Shown here: positions 44,136 through 54,515 of the stretch, piece after piece
Layout of the letters: each line of letters begins with the position of its first letter
Position numbering within the stretch: position 1 is the stretch's first letter
Source of the DNA: Gnetum montanum
Lineage: Eukaryota; Streptophyta; Gnetopsida; Gnetales; Gnetaceae
Reading direction: 5' to 3'
DNA: 64,000 nucleotides
NCBI GenBank assembly: GCA_015680685.1
Contig: MNCI01002227.1
Coordinates: 720,299 to 784,298 of the forward strand
Translations under genes and position numbers: made by a program
Notes under the pieces: model-generated
What the model was told of the DNA's origin: nothing
What the model saw: the letters and a program-made list of their open reading frames with translations, nothing else
Database searches by the model: none

Positions 44136-45273
44136 TGGCTTGCTAATTACATCATCAATTTAGCTACTTTGTTTACATCCTGTGAGTTCTTTTCTTCTCA
44201 TTTTGTCTTAGTGGCTTAGCTAATAGTTTAGACTAGTAGTGTGCTAGGCATTTAATTCTGAGATTTTCTAATTGCTCTTATAGCTATATTTTTATGCAAT
44301 GTTAGACTTCTATTTGGTTGTCATGTAAGAGCTTATGTTGCCTTTTGAAAAGCATCTTAAGCAATTTAATAGTAATGTCTTTATGAAATTGCCTATTTGA
44401 GTTAAAGGGTCTAGAAAATCTTTGATATTTTTAGCTGACTTGAAATAGCTTCAATTTTTAAAATCTTTTCCTTGATATTTCAATCTTGAAATTGTTAAAT
44501 CTTTTCTGATAGCTCTATTATTTGCAATTCTTCATAATTAATTTAACTAGCCAAATAATAGTTTGTATTTTGTTGTTTACAAAGTGTTTTGGAAATTTAA
44601 TAAGAGTGTCTTTTATGAAATTGCTTGTTGAGCTCAGAGGGTTTCAAAATTTTGTAATACTTTAGATTGAATTGAAATAGCTTTATTTTGAAGTGTTTCC
44701 TCGTATTCAATTTATCTCGCTTAAATATTTGAGATTCCACACAAATCTGCTTTCTCTCTTCTTTACTTTTAAAATTCATTGAATCTTGCTCTATTTCTAT
44801 TTTTCTGGCACACTTTTCCCTCTAGGGAAACTTAGGAGTAGATTTCTGCATAATTGTGCTTAAGCATTTTGGTGAAATTTTATTTGTTTCAAGTAATGTA
44901 CTATAAGGACTATATAGACTAAGTCACTTAACAAAATAGAAATCTTTCATGACTTACAATATTCAATAAGGTTAGCTAAATTTTTGTTCTAATAGCCAGT
45001 TACTGTTTCATAGACAAACCCAAGCATTTTAACATTTATAACAACAAATACAAATTTACGCTTAGTTCACTCTATTACCACTAAGTTTATTTAGAGGTAT
45101 CTAGGCCTTGGTGTTTCCAAAGACCAACAAACACCTAAACTCAAGTTTGAAGGAACACCTTCATTTCTCGTGAACCAAATGGCAAGACTAAAGGAAATGT
45201 TGGCAATCCCAAAAAGTCACCAACAATGGTAAGTTAATACATGAAAGTTTTCATTCTTTTTCATGTGTAAATC

Positions 45274-46157
45274 TAACGAGCTGCATTTGATTAGACCACA
45301 TCAATGCATTCATATCCACACAATCCCATCAATGCGTATGTGTCAATGTGATCTATCGATGTGTACTTGTAGACACATGGTTTGATGCATCGATGCATAC
45401 ACATCAACACAATGTCTAGTCTTGCCTATATAAATGTGTGCACCAATTGCATTTGTGGCATTCATTCATTCATAGCTTAGCCAAACTCTTGCAGTTTGTT
45501 TGTTTTTAGAGTTAGAATATTTTTTAAGTGCCTACAGTAGAAGTTGACAAGTGTAAAAATATTTATTCAAGCATTGATGTAATTGGACACTTCAGTGTGA
45601 ATGGCAATAAAGATGGGCTTTCTTCATAAACCTTGTAGCACTTGGACTTAGCTAATATTTTCTTAATGCATTTATTATTCATGCAATTTATGTTCATGCA
45701 CTTAATTAATTAGGTAACAAATAATCAATGCACATTAGTACAACCATCTTGAGCATACATTAGCACTTGGTAATCCCAGTAGCACTTACACTTGGTAACC
45801 CAGTAGCGTTGCAAGATGTTCAAGATGTGTACAATGGATGGGAATGGATACTTATGTTAGGATTAGTTAAAACATTAATTAGTTCTTAGATTAATTACAT
45901 ATTTAATTACTTTATTTTCTATACTTAGGAAAATTAAATGAAAAATATAAAAATGATACAAATCATATGCCTCAGTTACACTTAACCATACAATTGTACC
46001 TTGCAAGTGGAACTGGGAAGACAACAATTGCATCCTTGAAATTCATTGCCTAGATAATGTGTACTTAGAAAGCTAAAGTTTACGAAATTCAACTGAATCC
46101 CTTGGTAAATGCTAGTGATTCATATGGTTGGATGTAGGGATTGCTCGCTACTCATCA
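45274..46157 (+). repeat. 5' LTR of element B
   Basis: Aligns without gaps with the right LTR over its first 21 bases. TATATAAA at 45,427-45,434 is preceded by a cluster of catcgatg/catcaatg words (45,300-45,410). AATAAAG at 45,606-45,612 is the likely poly(A) signal. It ends CTCATCA. Confidence 0.9.
45427..45434 (+). promoter_or_regulatory. TATA box in the 5' LTR of B
   Basis: TATATAAA in the context gcctatataaatg, conserved at 57,736-57,743 and recognisable in the LTRs of F and J. Transcription would start about 30 bases downstream. Confidence 0.7.
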
Positions 46158-46158
46158 T

Positions 46159-46176
46159 TGGCGCCATTGCTGAGGA
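46159..46176 (+). other. Primer-binding site of element B
   Basis: TGGCGCCATTGCTGAGGA one base after the LTR. The Athila consensus as I recall it is TGGCGCCGTTGCC-GGGA, complementary to tRNA-Asp; the differences are transitions. Confidence 0.8.
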
Positions 46177-46305
46177 CTTTAGTTAGCTACATGAACTACC
46201 TAGAAGTTACTAAAATTATCAAATGACATTGTAGTGAACCTTAAAGTTGAAGTCATTAAGAAAAATAATAATAACAAAAACACACTATTTTTCTTCAAAA
46301 CTAAT

Positions 46306-48900
46306 ATGGCTTCTTCTTGAATGGAAGAGTCTCTACCATTGTTCAAGAACACATCCAATTAAAGGGTAGAAGGCCCGAAACCACCCATGCCCCAATAATG
46401 CAAAGTGATCTATACTCATCTACATGAGTATGTCCTTGATTTCACCTTCATCCTGCACTAGAATGAACAACTATGATGGAGGGACATAGAGGGCAACATT
46501 ATGTTGTTGTCCAATTGCTCAGTTCCTACAATGCTATTCCACAATCTCATGAGATTAGGCATCCATGGGCTCAATTCTGAGTACATTTTGCAAGATCATG
46601 ATTATTGCGATTATCATTCCACGAATGCACAACAAAGAAAATATTAATAGATGGAGGCATGTTATGAAGCATCTAAAGACAAGCAATTCACAAACCCCTT
46701 GTTCCTGCTAGGCCAAAAGAAAGTTGAGTATCCCTTCTTAGGGGATTCTCAAAACATTGATTCTCCTCCCCTTCTCTTCAACAAAGAGGCCCTTAACTAG
46801 AATTTACAGTCAACTATAAACAACCCTAGTTTAGGGAAGATCAAGTCCCATGACCATGGAGGCTCTAAAAGAGGGAGTCAAGGTAGGAACAATGATAAGC
46901 ACCATGATGAAGATAAACATGGTGATCATGGCCAAAACCAAATGAAAGTGAGTAGCATGCATCATTCTAGTGCTAGTATTTCTTTCTCTTTACCTTTGTC
47001 ATCTTCATCATCTTCCTCCTCTAGCTCCGACCGAAGCTACAAAAGGAAAGACCATGATGGAGATGACTGATAGGACAAAGATGATCGCAAACCCCATTGA
47101 AGCAGTAGAGACAAGGGGCATGGGCAACCAAGGGAGGCCCACCATAGAGAATGAAGGAACAATAGAGGGCATCATAGTCATCATGGTCATCATAGGAGTT
47201 ATGACTATGATGAGCCTTTTCTCGCAACCAGAAATATGCTGAACATTGCAGAGGTTGTAAGGATTCCAACAAGGCACATGAAAGATTGTCGAATCAACTA
47301 GTTGAACATGAATAATATCCCTTAGTTTATAGGAGGATATAATTCCTATCCATAGAACCATCTCCAAGCCTTTCATGATGCATGTGTCTTACAAAACATT
47401 GAGAAAGAATGGCAAAAATGGAAGCTATTTCCTAGGATACTCATCAAGGAGGTTGAAAGCTAGTATCAATCCTTAGAACTGGAATCAAGTAGATAATGGA
47501 ATACAATGCTTGAACTCTTCAATGACAAGTATCAAATATACTCTTGAGTGTCCAACCTAAGGAAGCAAATCCAAGATTGAAAGTAAGAAACACATCAATC
47601 CTTGAATGCAACCATGGGCAGATGTTACTCTCTTGTTGGATAGATACATAGGACATGGATTTTCTAAAAGGAAGTAGTTGCGCTATATCATAGATGGGTG
47701 CAGAACAGAAATAAGAAAAACTCTTGGGATCTATGTCCAAGGAAGGCTTTTAGAACTAAGAGTCCATCATATCCAAAGGCTAATTGAGCAAGTGGCCAAA
47801 GAAGAAGGTGAGTTGATGAAAAGAAAAAGTGCAAAGAACTACAACCAAAACCCTTCCATTTGCAAAAGGGAGGTCTAATTTTGTAATAATGAGGAGGAGA
47901 CACCACTTGATGAAGTGATGCAATACAAGAACTTTCCAATACAAAAATCAATTTCTAAAATATTGGCCAAGGTAGATAAAATGTGGAACTCTTTGGACAA
48001 CAAGTTTGAAACTACTCTATGAATTGCTAAGGAGTCCAAAGAGCAAGGTAGCGACTATGATTGAAGGAGAATGAAGGAAGCTAAACATGCACATTAGAGG
48101 GGTAAGGGAAAAGTTGTTGCTATTGAAGAGGTTGTGGATTCCAAAACAAATGATGATTATGGGTGCGACATTTGCCAATACGAATATCCTAAGGAATGTT
48201 GTCCAATTGTGTCACACTTGTAGAAATCTTAGATGTATAATCTAAATCCTAGATGGGAAAAAAGACAAGCACCCAAGAGGTTGCCTTATCCTTAAGGCAA
48301 CTACAAGCAATTCCACCAACAAGCCTATTATCCAAGTGGAGCTCCACCTTAACCTCACGAGCAGTATCAATAGTGGTAGCACCCACAGTGATGGGGGATG
48401 CCATCACCAAGGCAAAAATACCCTTACTGGCAACCAGATCCATATGGATACTATGTTCAACAACCCAATTCTCCATGTGACTCTTCTAGTCACATCTCTT
48501 TCCAACACCACTATTATCCTCTTGAGTATTATAAAGCACAATCTTCAAGAGGGAAGTCCACATTTTCATATCATCCTCCTCATCCTTCTACACCTATACC
48601 TCCACCCTCAACTTAGTTGCCATCCATTCCATCCATGCAAGGTAAAATTCTAGCCCAACCGTAGCAAAGAAACACCACTAGGGCTATTAACCTACAACTA
48701 GCTCTCTAGCCGAGTGGTTTGCATACTTAGCCTTGCAAAGATCCTTTTTGAACAAAAAGTCCTACTAAGCCCTCACAAGTACCTATGACTATGGATCCTA
48801 CTTCTCTTTCCTCCTCTGCAACATCCTTCGAGATCCCTTCAAACCAAACACCTCCCAAAGTACATACTATAATGTTGATCCATGCAATCATAGATTGGAT
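46306..48900 (+). pseudogene. Element B gag (broken)
   Basis: Starts MASS at 46,306, colinear with F. It has a His/Asp/Ser-rich low-complexity part (46,860-47,220), then the capsid domain (47,290-47,780) with IGGYNSYP-NHLQAFHDA, LFPRILIKEVES and LELFNDKYQIYS, then a basic region and a proline-rich tail (48,260-48,640). TAG and TGA stops break it into short frames. The apparent Met/Ile-rich frame at 46,970-47,242 is a shadow. Confidence 0.7.
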
Positions 48901-48939
48901 GAAGGCTAGTCACCTTCCCATGAAGAGATTTGATCCTTG

Positions 48940-49330
48940 GAGTCCCCTTATTTATTTTTAAATCACTAAGAATGAGCCTTGTAAGGCTCTTCTTGACTTA
49001 AGTTCTAGTGTTAATTTGATCTCTCATGAAATGTAAAAATCCTAGAACCTACCTTCTCTCAAGAAAAGTAACATTCATCTTAAGTTAGCAAATCAATCCA
49101 TCATCATTCCCTTGGGATTTGTGGAGGACATTATAACCATTGTCTATGGATGGTTATATCCTGCTGACTTCTTGGTGATCCGAATAGACAACTATAAGGG
49201 GAACTTCCCAATCATCATGGGAAGGGTTTGGCTGAGCACAATAGATGCACGGCTGGGAATCATAAACCTCTCCTTGGATATTTTCAAGAAAAATGACTTT
49301 AACAAAAGTGCATTTCATGCATCGCGTACA
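48940..49330 (+). pseudogene. Element B aspartic protease (broken)
   Basis: Reads CKALLDLSSSVNLIS (catalytic aspartate kept; the usual glycine reads serine), then SIIIPLGFVEDIITIVYGW, YPADFLVIRIDN and NFPIIMGRVWLSTIDARLGI. The part 49,112-49,444 is open. Order and wording are those of Athila proteases. Confidence 0.78.
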
Positions 49331-49619
49331 ATGACACAAGGTGCCACTGTGTGTAGAAATTATGGACAGTTAAAAGTACAACAATCACAACATGCATGTA
49401 GTGTACAAATGTCACAGAAGTGCAAAGATGTCTATACACAATAGCCACAAAATAGGAGGGCACCCAGTGGCTGATAGCTGAATTTAAAAGTAGTTCAACA
49501 CTATGCATGGAATAAACTAAGAGCCTAACAAGTGCCTACATTGAATACATGGACTAAATGGAGCAAATTCATCGCCAAATCTCTTATGAACCTAATGACA
49601 CTAAAAGGGGAGAGTTGAA

Positions 49620-50580
49620 AATCCCTGAGAGCTTTAAGTAGGAGCCCCTTGAGTTGAAAACTCTATAGCCAGAATGGGATATGCTTTGCTAAGAAATGGT
49701 AAGTTGATCATTTTAAATGCCAACCTTGCTCCTACATAGAAAAAGAAGCTATTGTAGATGGTTAAAAAATGGCCAACAGCCTTTGCTTGGTTATATCATG
49801 AGCTAACTAGAATTAATCCAAGGATATGCTAGCATTGAATTTACACAAATTCCACCATGAAACCAAAGAGGCAACCGCAATGATGATTGAACCACAAACT
49901 GAAGTAGATAATCAAAGAGAAGATTGAAAAACTCCTTAAGGTGGGTTTCATCTACCCCATTGCAAATAGTGAGTGGATTAGCCCACTTACCATAGCATTA
50001 AAGAAAGGTGGGAAATAGAGGATCTACATCAATTTCAAGTTGTTAAATATGGCAACATTCAAGAATCATTTTTCTTTGCCATTTATGAACCAGATGTTGG
50101 ACACCATTTCTAGGCATTACTATTATAGCTTTCTGGATGGTTATAATGACTATAACCAAATCCAGATAGCACTAGAGGACCAAGCCAAAACCAAATTCAC
50201 AAGTTGCTTAGGGACTTTCAAATACAGAAAGATGACATTCAGCCTATGCAATGCCCCTACAACATTCCAACGCCTTGTCCTAAGAATCTTTCAATAGTAG
50301 ATTGGTAGCAGGGTGGAAGTCTTCATGAATGACTTCTCCACCTATGGGGCTACATTCGAGCAAGCCTTGGACCATCTTGAGTAAGTGCTGAAAAGATGTG
50401 TAAAGAAAAATATTAGGCTCAACTACCAAAAAAGTAACTTGATGGTCTAGAAAGACATTGTTTTTGGGCATAGAATTTCTCAAAAAGAGATTGAGGAAGA
50501 CCCTGAAAATATAAGGTTCATCTAAGGAATTACGTGAGAGCCAAAAATAGTTAAATATGTGAGGTCATTCCTTAGCCACA
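49620..50580 (+). pseudogene. Element B reverse transcriptase (broken)
   Basis: Reads LLKVGFIYPIANSEWISPL, INFKLLNMATFKNHFSLPF, YSFLDGYNDYNQIQIALED, GTFKYRKMTFSLCNAPTTFQ, RVEVFMNDFSTYG and KDIVFGHRISQKEIEED. The catalytic MDD motif reads MND (GAT to AAT, near 50,322). Frame 50,040-50,297 is open. TAG codons at 50,295 and 50,298 precede the MND block; the second is at the same codon as in F. Confidence 0.82.
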
Positions 50581-50599
50581 TTAGCTACTATTAGCATTT

Positions 50600-51125
50600 C
50601 ATCGAGAATTTCTCTAAGATCGCCAAACCATTGGTGAAGCTGACAAAGAAGGATGCTCTGTTTTTCTAGACTAAGGAATGCAAGTGTGCATTCCAGCAAC
50701 TTAAGCAAAAGCTCATGGAAACTCTAATTCTTTGAGCACTTGATTGGTCTAGGCCCTTCCAAATCATGATGAATACATCCAATTATTGCTTGGGAGCTAT
50801 GCTTATGTAGTTCGATGATCAAAAACATCCTTACTACATCCATTGTGTGAGTAGAAGCATTGTGGGTGCACAACTAAACTACACCACCACAAAGAAAGAA
50901 CTAATGGCAATGGTGTATGCCTTATAAGCATTATGTGCTTGGGTACAAGGTGTTTATGCACACAAATCATAGTGTAATCTAGTTCCTAATGAATAAGCCA
51001 ATAGTAAGCCCTCATGTCATCTAGTAGCTAGTGATCTTGTAGGAACTTGATCTAACAATGGTAGATCGAAAGGGGGTTGAGCACGTGGTTGTTGCTCACT
51101 TGTCTCAATTAAGATGGAACAACAA
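50600..51125 (+). pseudogene. Element B RNase H (broken)
   Basis: Reads KCAFQQLKQKLMETLIL, FQIMMNTSNY (first acidic residue lost), YYIHCVSRSI, LNYTTTKKELMAMVYAL (second present), VFMHTNHS (third lost) and DRKGVEHVVVAHLSQL. Stops at 50,667 and 50,808 coincide with those of F. Confidence 0.75.
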
Positions 51126-51389
51126 GAAAAAGGAGAGCCCAATTTTAGATCATTTTCTTGATGAACTTCTCTTTCTTGGGGCTATAACTAAAAAAGTGCC
51201 CACTAAAGCCAATTGGTAAGATGGCATTTTCACCTACCTTCTCACTTAGGAGATTCCACAAGAATGGAACAACAAGAAGCAATGGTAGTTTCTTCACCAA
51301 CCAAAACACTTCATGGAAATCAATGGACACCTTTACAAGGTGTGTATCGATGGCCTAGTTCAATGGTATGTACCTAATGATGATCAACT

Positions 51390-52260
51390 ATGTATTCACT
51401 AAGATGCTTATCAAGGCCCTTATGGGGGCCATTATGCTAGGAGATGCATGACCATTAAGATCCTCATGGAAAGGTATTACTAGCCAACACTTTTTAGGGA
51501 CACTCACCACTTCATCTACTCTTGTGAGCACTACCAACATGATGATGTGGTAACCACTCGTATGGAGGAGCCTCAACAGTTAATCCAACCACTAGAGCCC
51601 TTTAACATTTGGGACATGGATTTCATGGGTTCCATCACTCCCATGTTTAACAAAAAGATATACATCCTAGTAGTTGTTAACTACTGTACGAAGTGGGCAA
51701 AAGCGATGGCCCTCACTAATTGCACATCTTCTACAGCTACTCGATTTGTACAACAACATGTTGTAAATAGGTTTGGGATGCCACGTGCACTTATTTATGA
51801 TAATGGAACTCATTTTATAGACATCACTTTTCAAAAACTCATGCAGCTCTTGGGGGTTGAACATAAACTAACAAGACCCAACCACCCCCAAGCTAATAGT
51901 CAAGCAAAGGTTACAAATAGGGAGATCATAAAAATACTAACAAGAACAGTTAGTAAATATAGGAGGGATTGGAGCACAAGACTCAATGATGCCCTTTCGG
52001 CCTATCGCTCCACTTGGAAACTTCCTATTGGCTACTCTCTCTATGAGCTTGTGTATGGCAAACTACCAACACTCCCCATCCAAGTGAAGCTTTGTATACT
52101 TTTAATTGCATGTGACCTTTGCCTTGACCTTAGCCTAGCACAAAAAAAAAGGTTAATGAATCTCAACATGCTAGATGAGAATCAACTAGTGGCCCTATTA
52201 TCTAACGAAGTGCATAAGGTCGTTAATAAACAATGACATGACCTTAGAATCAAGAAAGTG
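51390..52260 (+). pseudogene. Element B integrase (long open frame, altered catalytic residue)
   Basis: Before the open frame lie zinc-binding words AYQGPYGGHYARRCM and FIYSCEHYQHDD, with one stop where a tryptophan is expected. The open frame 51,547-52,236 (229 residues) reads FNIWDMDFMGSI (first catalytic D), YILVVVNYCTKWAKA, ALIYDNGTHF (second D), then HPQANSQAKVTNREIIKIL, where the third catalytic residue, normally E in QAEV, reads K. GYSLYELVYGKLPTLP follows. It would insert element DNA, but the lysine should abolish activity. Confidence 0.82.
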
Positions 52261-52511
52261 AAATTTTAACGAGATAGGATCCTATACTGGAATCCCACAC
52301 ACATGCCACAAGAAATAAGTTTCAAACATTGTGGGAAGGGCCTTATATTATCTATGAAACCTTTCCCTCTACACTCATGTTAATTTACAAACCTAAAAGC
52401 CCAAACAAAAAGCTACTGGTCAACATGCAACAAATAAAACCTTTCTAAGAATCCAAAAGAAATAGTGATCGCAAAACATCAATGGATGGACATGTGCACT
52501 CAATTTTTCGA

Positions 52512-52544
52512 ATCTCCTCCTTCCAACTCAATCGTGGGGGAGAT
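52512..52544 (+). other. Conserved G-rich hairpin after integrase, B copy
   Basis: Arms atctcctcc and gggggagat pair with one mismatch around a 15-base loop, in the same place as in F. Confidence 0.6.
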
Positions 52545-53969
52545 AGCCATCCATGATAAACCAAACAAAGTGGCTCCTCAGTTTCTCATTTTTTCTATTT
52601 TTCATAATTTTTGTTCTATACCATTTTTAGTACATTGTCTCTATCTAAAATATTTTAAAATTTTTTCTATATTTTACTTTATTTGGTATGGAATTTTTCT
52701 TATGTTTTTATTATGTTTTCCTTTATTGCTGCCAGAACTTGATGTAACTATAGCTCCCAATTAATGGTGGTTTTTACTATAATGTTATTTGATTACTAAT
52801 GTCTAGATTCTATCTTTGAATTTTGATGTTGATAACTAAGACATGGTTTCTCTTCATGATAACAGGAAAGGAGTTCATGTCATCCACCAATCCACGTAAC
52901 TCTATAGTGTTTCCTTGTTTCAGAAGTATGAGGTTTCTTCTTAAATGAAACTTTTAATGAACTTGTGACCTTAGTAGTTTTCAAAATTGAGAAGGATTAA
53001 ATGTATAGACAAGGGTGTGACTTCAAGGGGATTTGATGTTCTTTGTACTTGCCTACCCTCTTAGGTTTAAGAGTGTTTCCATGGATTTCTCACCATTCCA
53101 CTATCAACTAATAATAGGAAGCAAAGTCTTTGCATGGTGTGGTTCTCATCAAAAATTCAAAAAAAATAATGGGAATTCAAAGCACACCCCTTAGAAAAAA
53201 TAACAGGCTACAAGCACTAGTTATGGAACTAGAGAGACATGTTACCCATGCTTGAAGATCACCTCTAACTAAGGGCCATCTCACTTATTGCTTCTCTTTT
53301 AGGAATGATGATTGATCTATGGGGATATTCTTGTGCCTTGGGAGGTGGTTGAGTCTAAGCATGTTAATGCAAAGTCACTGAAAGTGGTTGGTTTTAATTT
53401 GAAATAAGGATGGATATTATCAGGTCATATTAACCACAACATCCACAAGGGACTTCAAGTAATCATGATATGGGACTTCATTCCACTCTATACTTCATCC
53501 ACCTATGCTTTCCATAACTCACCTCACTATCTTTTCTCATGTTCATTCAATGTCTTGGTTGGATACAATTAAAAATCCTTGATAGTTTCTTTGGTGATTT
53601 GGTCCTTAACTCATCATAACCATTAATCATCCATGGGGCTTATGAACTTCTTGGTTTGAGGACATGCAAGGATATTAAGGGCATGAGCCTGCTATGGGGA
53701 GAACCCACTTGCATACTTCTTAATTGGATTGGTTAAGTTCCTCATCCCTTAGACATTTCTACATCCAAATATTTTACTCTCCACATTAGTTACATCTAGT
53801 TGTGCACTCATTCAGTAAAATTCTCCAAGAAAAATCTTCATTTTTTTGAATATTCTCACCCTTTTCAAGCATTTCCTCATGTTCTAAGTTTTTCAAGATC
53901 CCTATGAACATTAATTTTACATAGAAATTTTTTTTTCTTTCCTTATTTTCAATCATGAAAAATTCTATC

Positions 53970-54070
53970 TATCAACTACGTCGATGGGATGCCATCGATG
54001 CAGCCTACTGCATCAACATGACCCTATCAAAGGGACCTGACCAACACAACATAAAAAATCTATATATAGT
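53970..54070 (+). promoter_or_regulatory. Internal U3-like cluster with TATA word, B copy
   Basis: Contains ctacgtcgatgg, gccatcgatgcag and gcatcaacatg, then tctatatatagtgtagcac. The arrangement (catcgatg words 20-90 bases before a TATA word) matches the LTR promoters of the same family. It lies about 450 bases before the env-like region. Confidence 0.5.
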
Positions 54071-54515
54071 GTAGCACTTTGAAATTTTTTTTGTCATTTG
54101 CCCTCAAATAGGAAAGAAGTTTTTGTAGTTTTCGAAGCCCAGAGCCTTCCAAAGCCCATATCTCACAAACTGCTTATCTAGTTAACCTCGTTCTTTGGTC
54201 CTATAGCTACCAAAAGTGAGCTCTACATCATGGGGACCACAAACCTTAGGTTTTTGATGAAATATTTTTCAAATGTTTTCTAACTTCCATAAGGTTTAAC
54301 TAATAAAATAATATTAAAATAACTAATTCATGAGAGTTAAACCTTTCCAACGAACTCTGGTAGCCATCTAAGTGAAATAATAATAGAATAATATTAAAAT
54401 AATCAAATCTTCCATAATCACAACTTAGCCAAGTGTAACTAAACCAAAGAGACAAGGTATCCAAGTGCTCCATGTTATCCATAAAACGCTAAGCCTTGGT
54501 CATGTTGTGATTACA

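Larger units (their letters stand above)
380..45225 (+). mobile_element. Element E: giant nested Tat-like Ty3/Gypsy retrotransposon
   Basis: A plus-strand LTR retrotransposon bounded by LTRs that begin TGTTG and end CCAACA. Flanking 5-mers are gtggt (375-379) and atggt (45,226-45,230), a target duplication with one G/A transition. A primer site follows the 5' LTR (13,327) and a purine tract precedes the 3' LTR (41,605-41,617). Internal domains in order are gag, aspartic protease, archaeal-type RNase H and reverse transcriptase; no integrase is recognisable. Nested insertions C, I, F and G raise its span to 44.8 kb; without them it is about 11.2 kb. The protease and RNase H sequences point to the Tat group. 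The joined flanks recreate a LINE sequence with a paralogue at 61,480-61,700, which independently confirms the boundaries. Confidence 0.82.
41618..45225 (+). repeat. 3' LTR of element E
   Basis: A 3,608-bp LTR from TGTTGGCAC to CACCAACA, uninterrupted. It carries the captured cullin, GH3, unidentified and L53-like segments (to about 43,290), then 1.9 kb of AT-rich non-coding LTR. It is longer than the cleaned 5' LTR mainly because of two tandem expansions (42,175-42,330 and 43,839-44,135). CpG sites are much better kept than in the 5' LTR. Confidence 0.82.
52262..54515 (+). other. Spacer between integrase and env-like region of B
   Basis: Alignable with 22,900-25,095 of F. It includes the G-rich hairpin (52,512-52,544), a ctatggggaga word (53,692-53,702), a U3-like cluster (53,970-54,040) and tatatatag (54,061-54,069). 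No conserved frame is seen. Confidence 0.6.

Noticed and set aside
46970-47376. Met/Ile-rich plus and minus frames
   Set aside because: Same shadow of the low-complexity gag segment, as in F.
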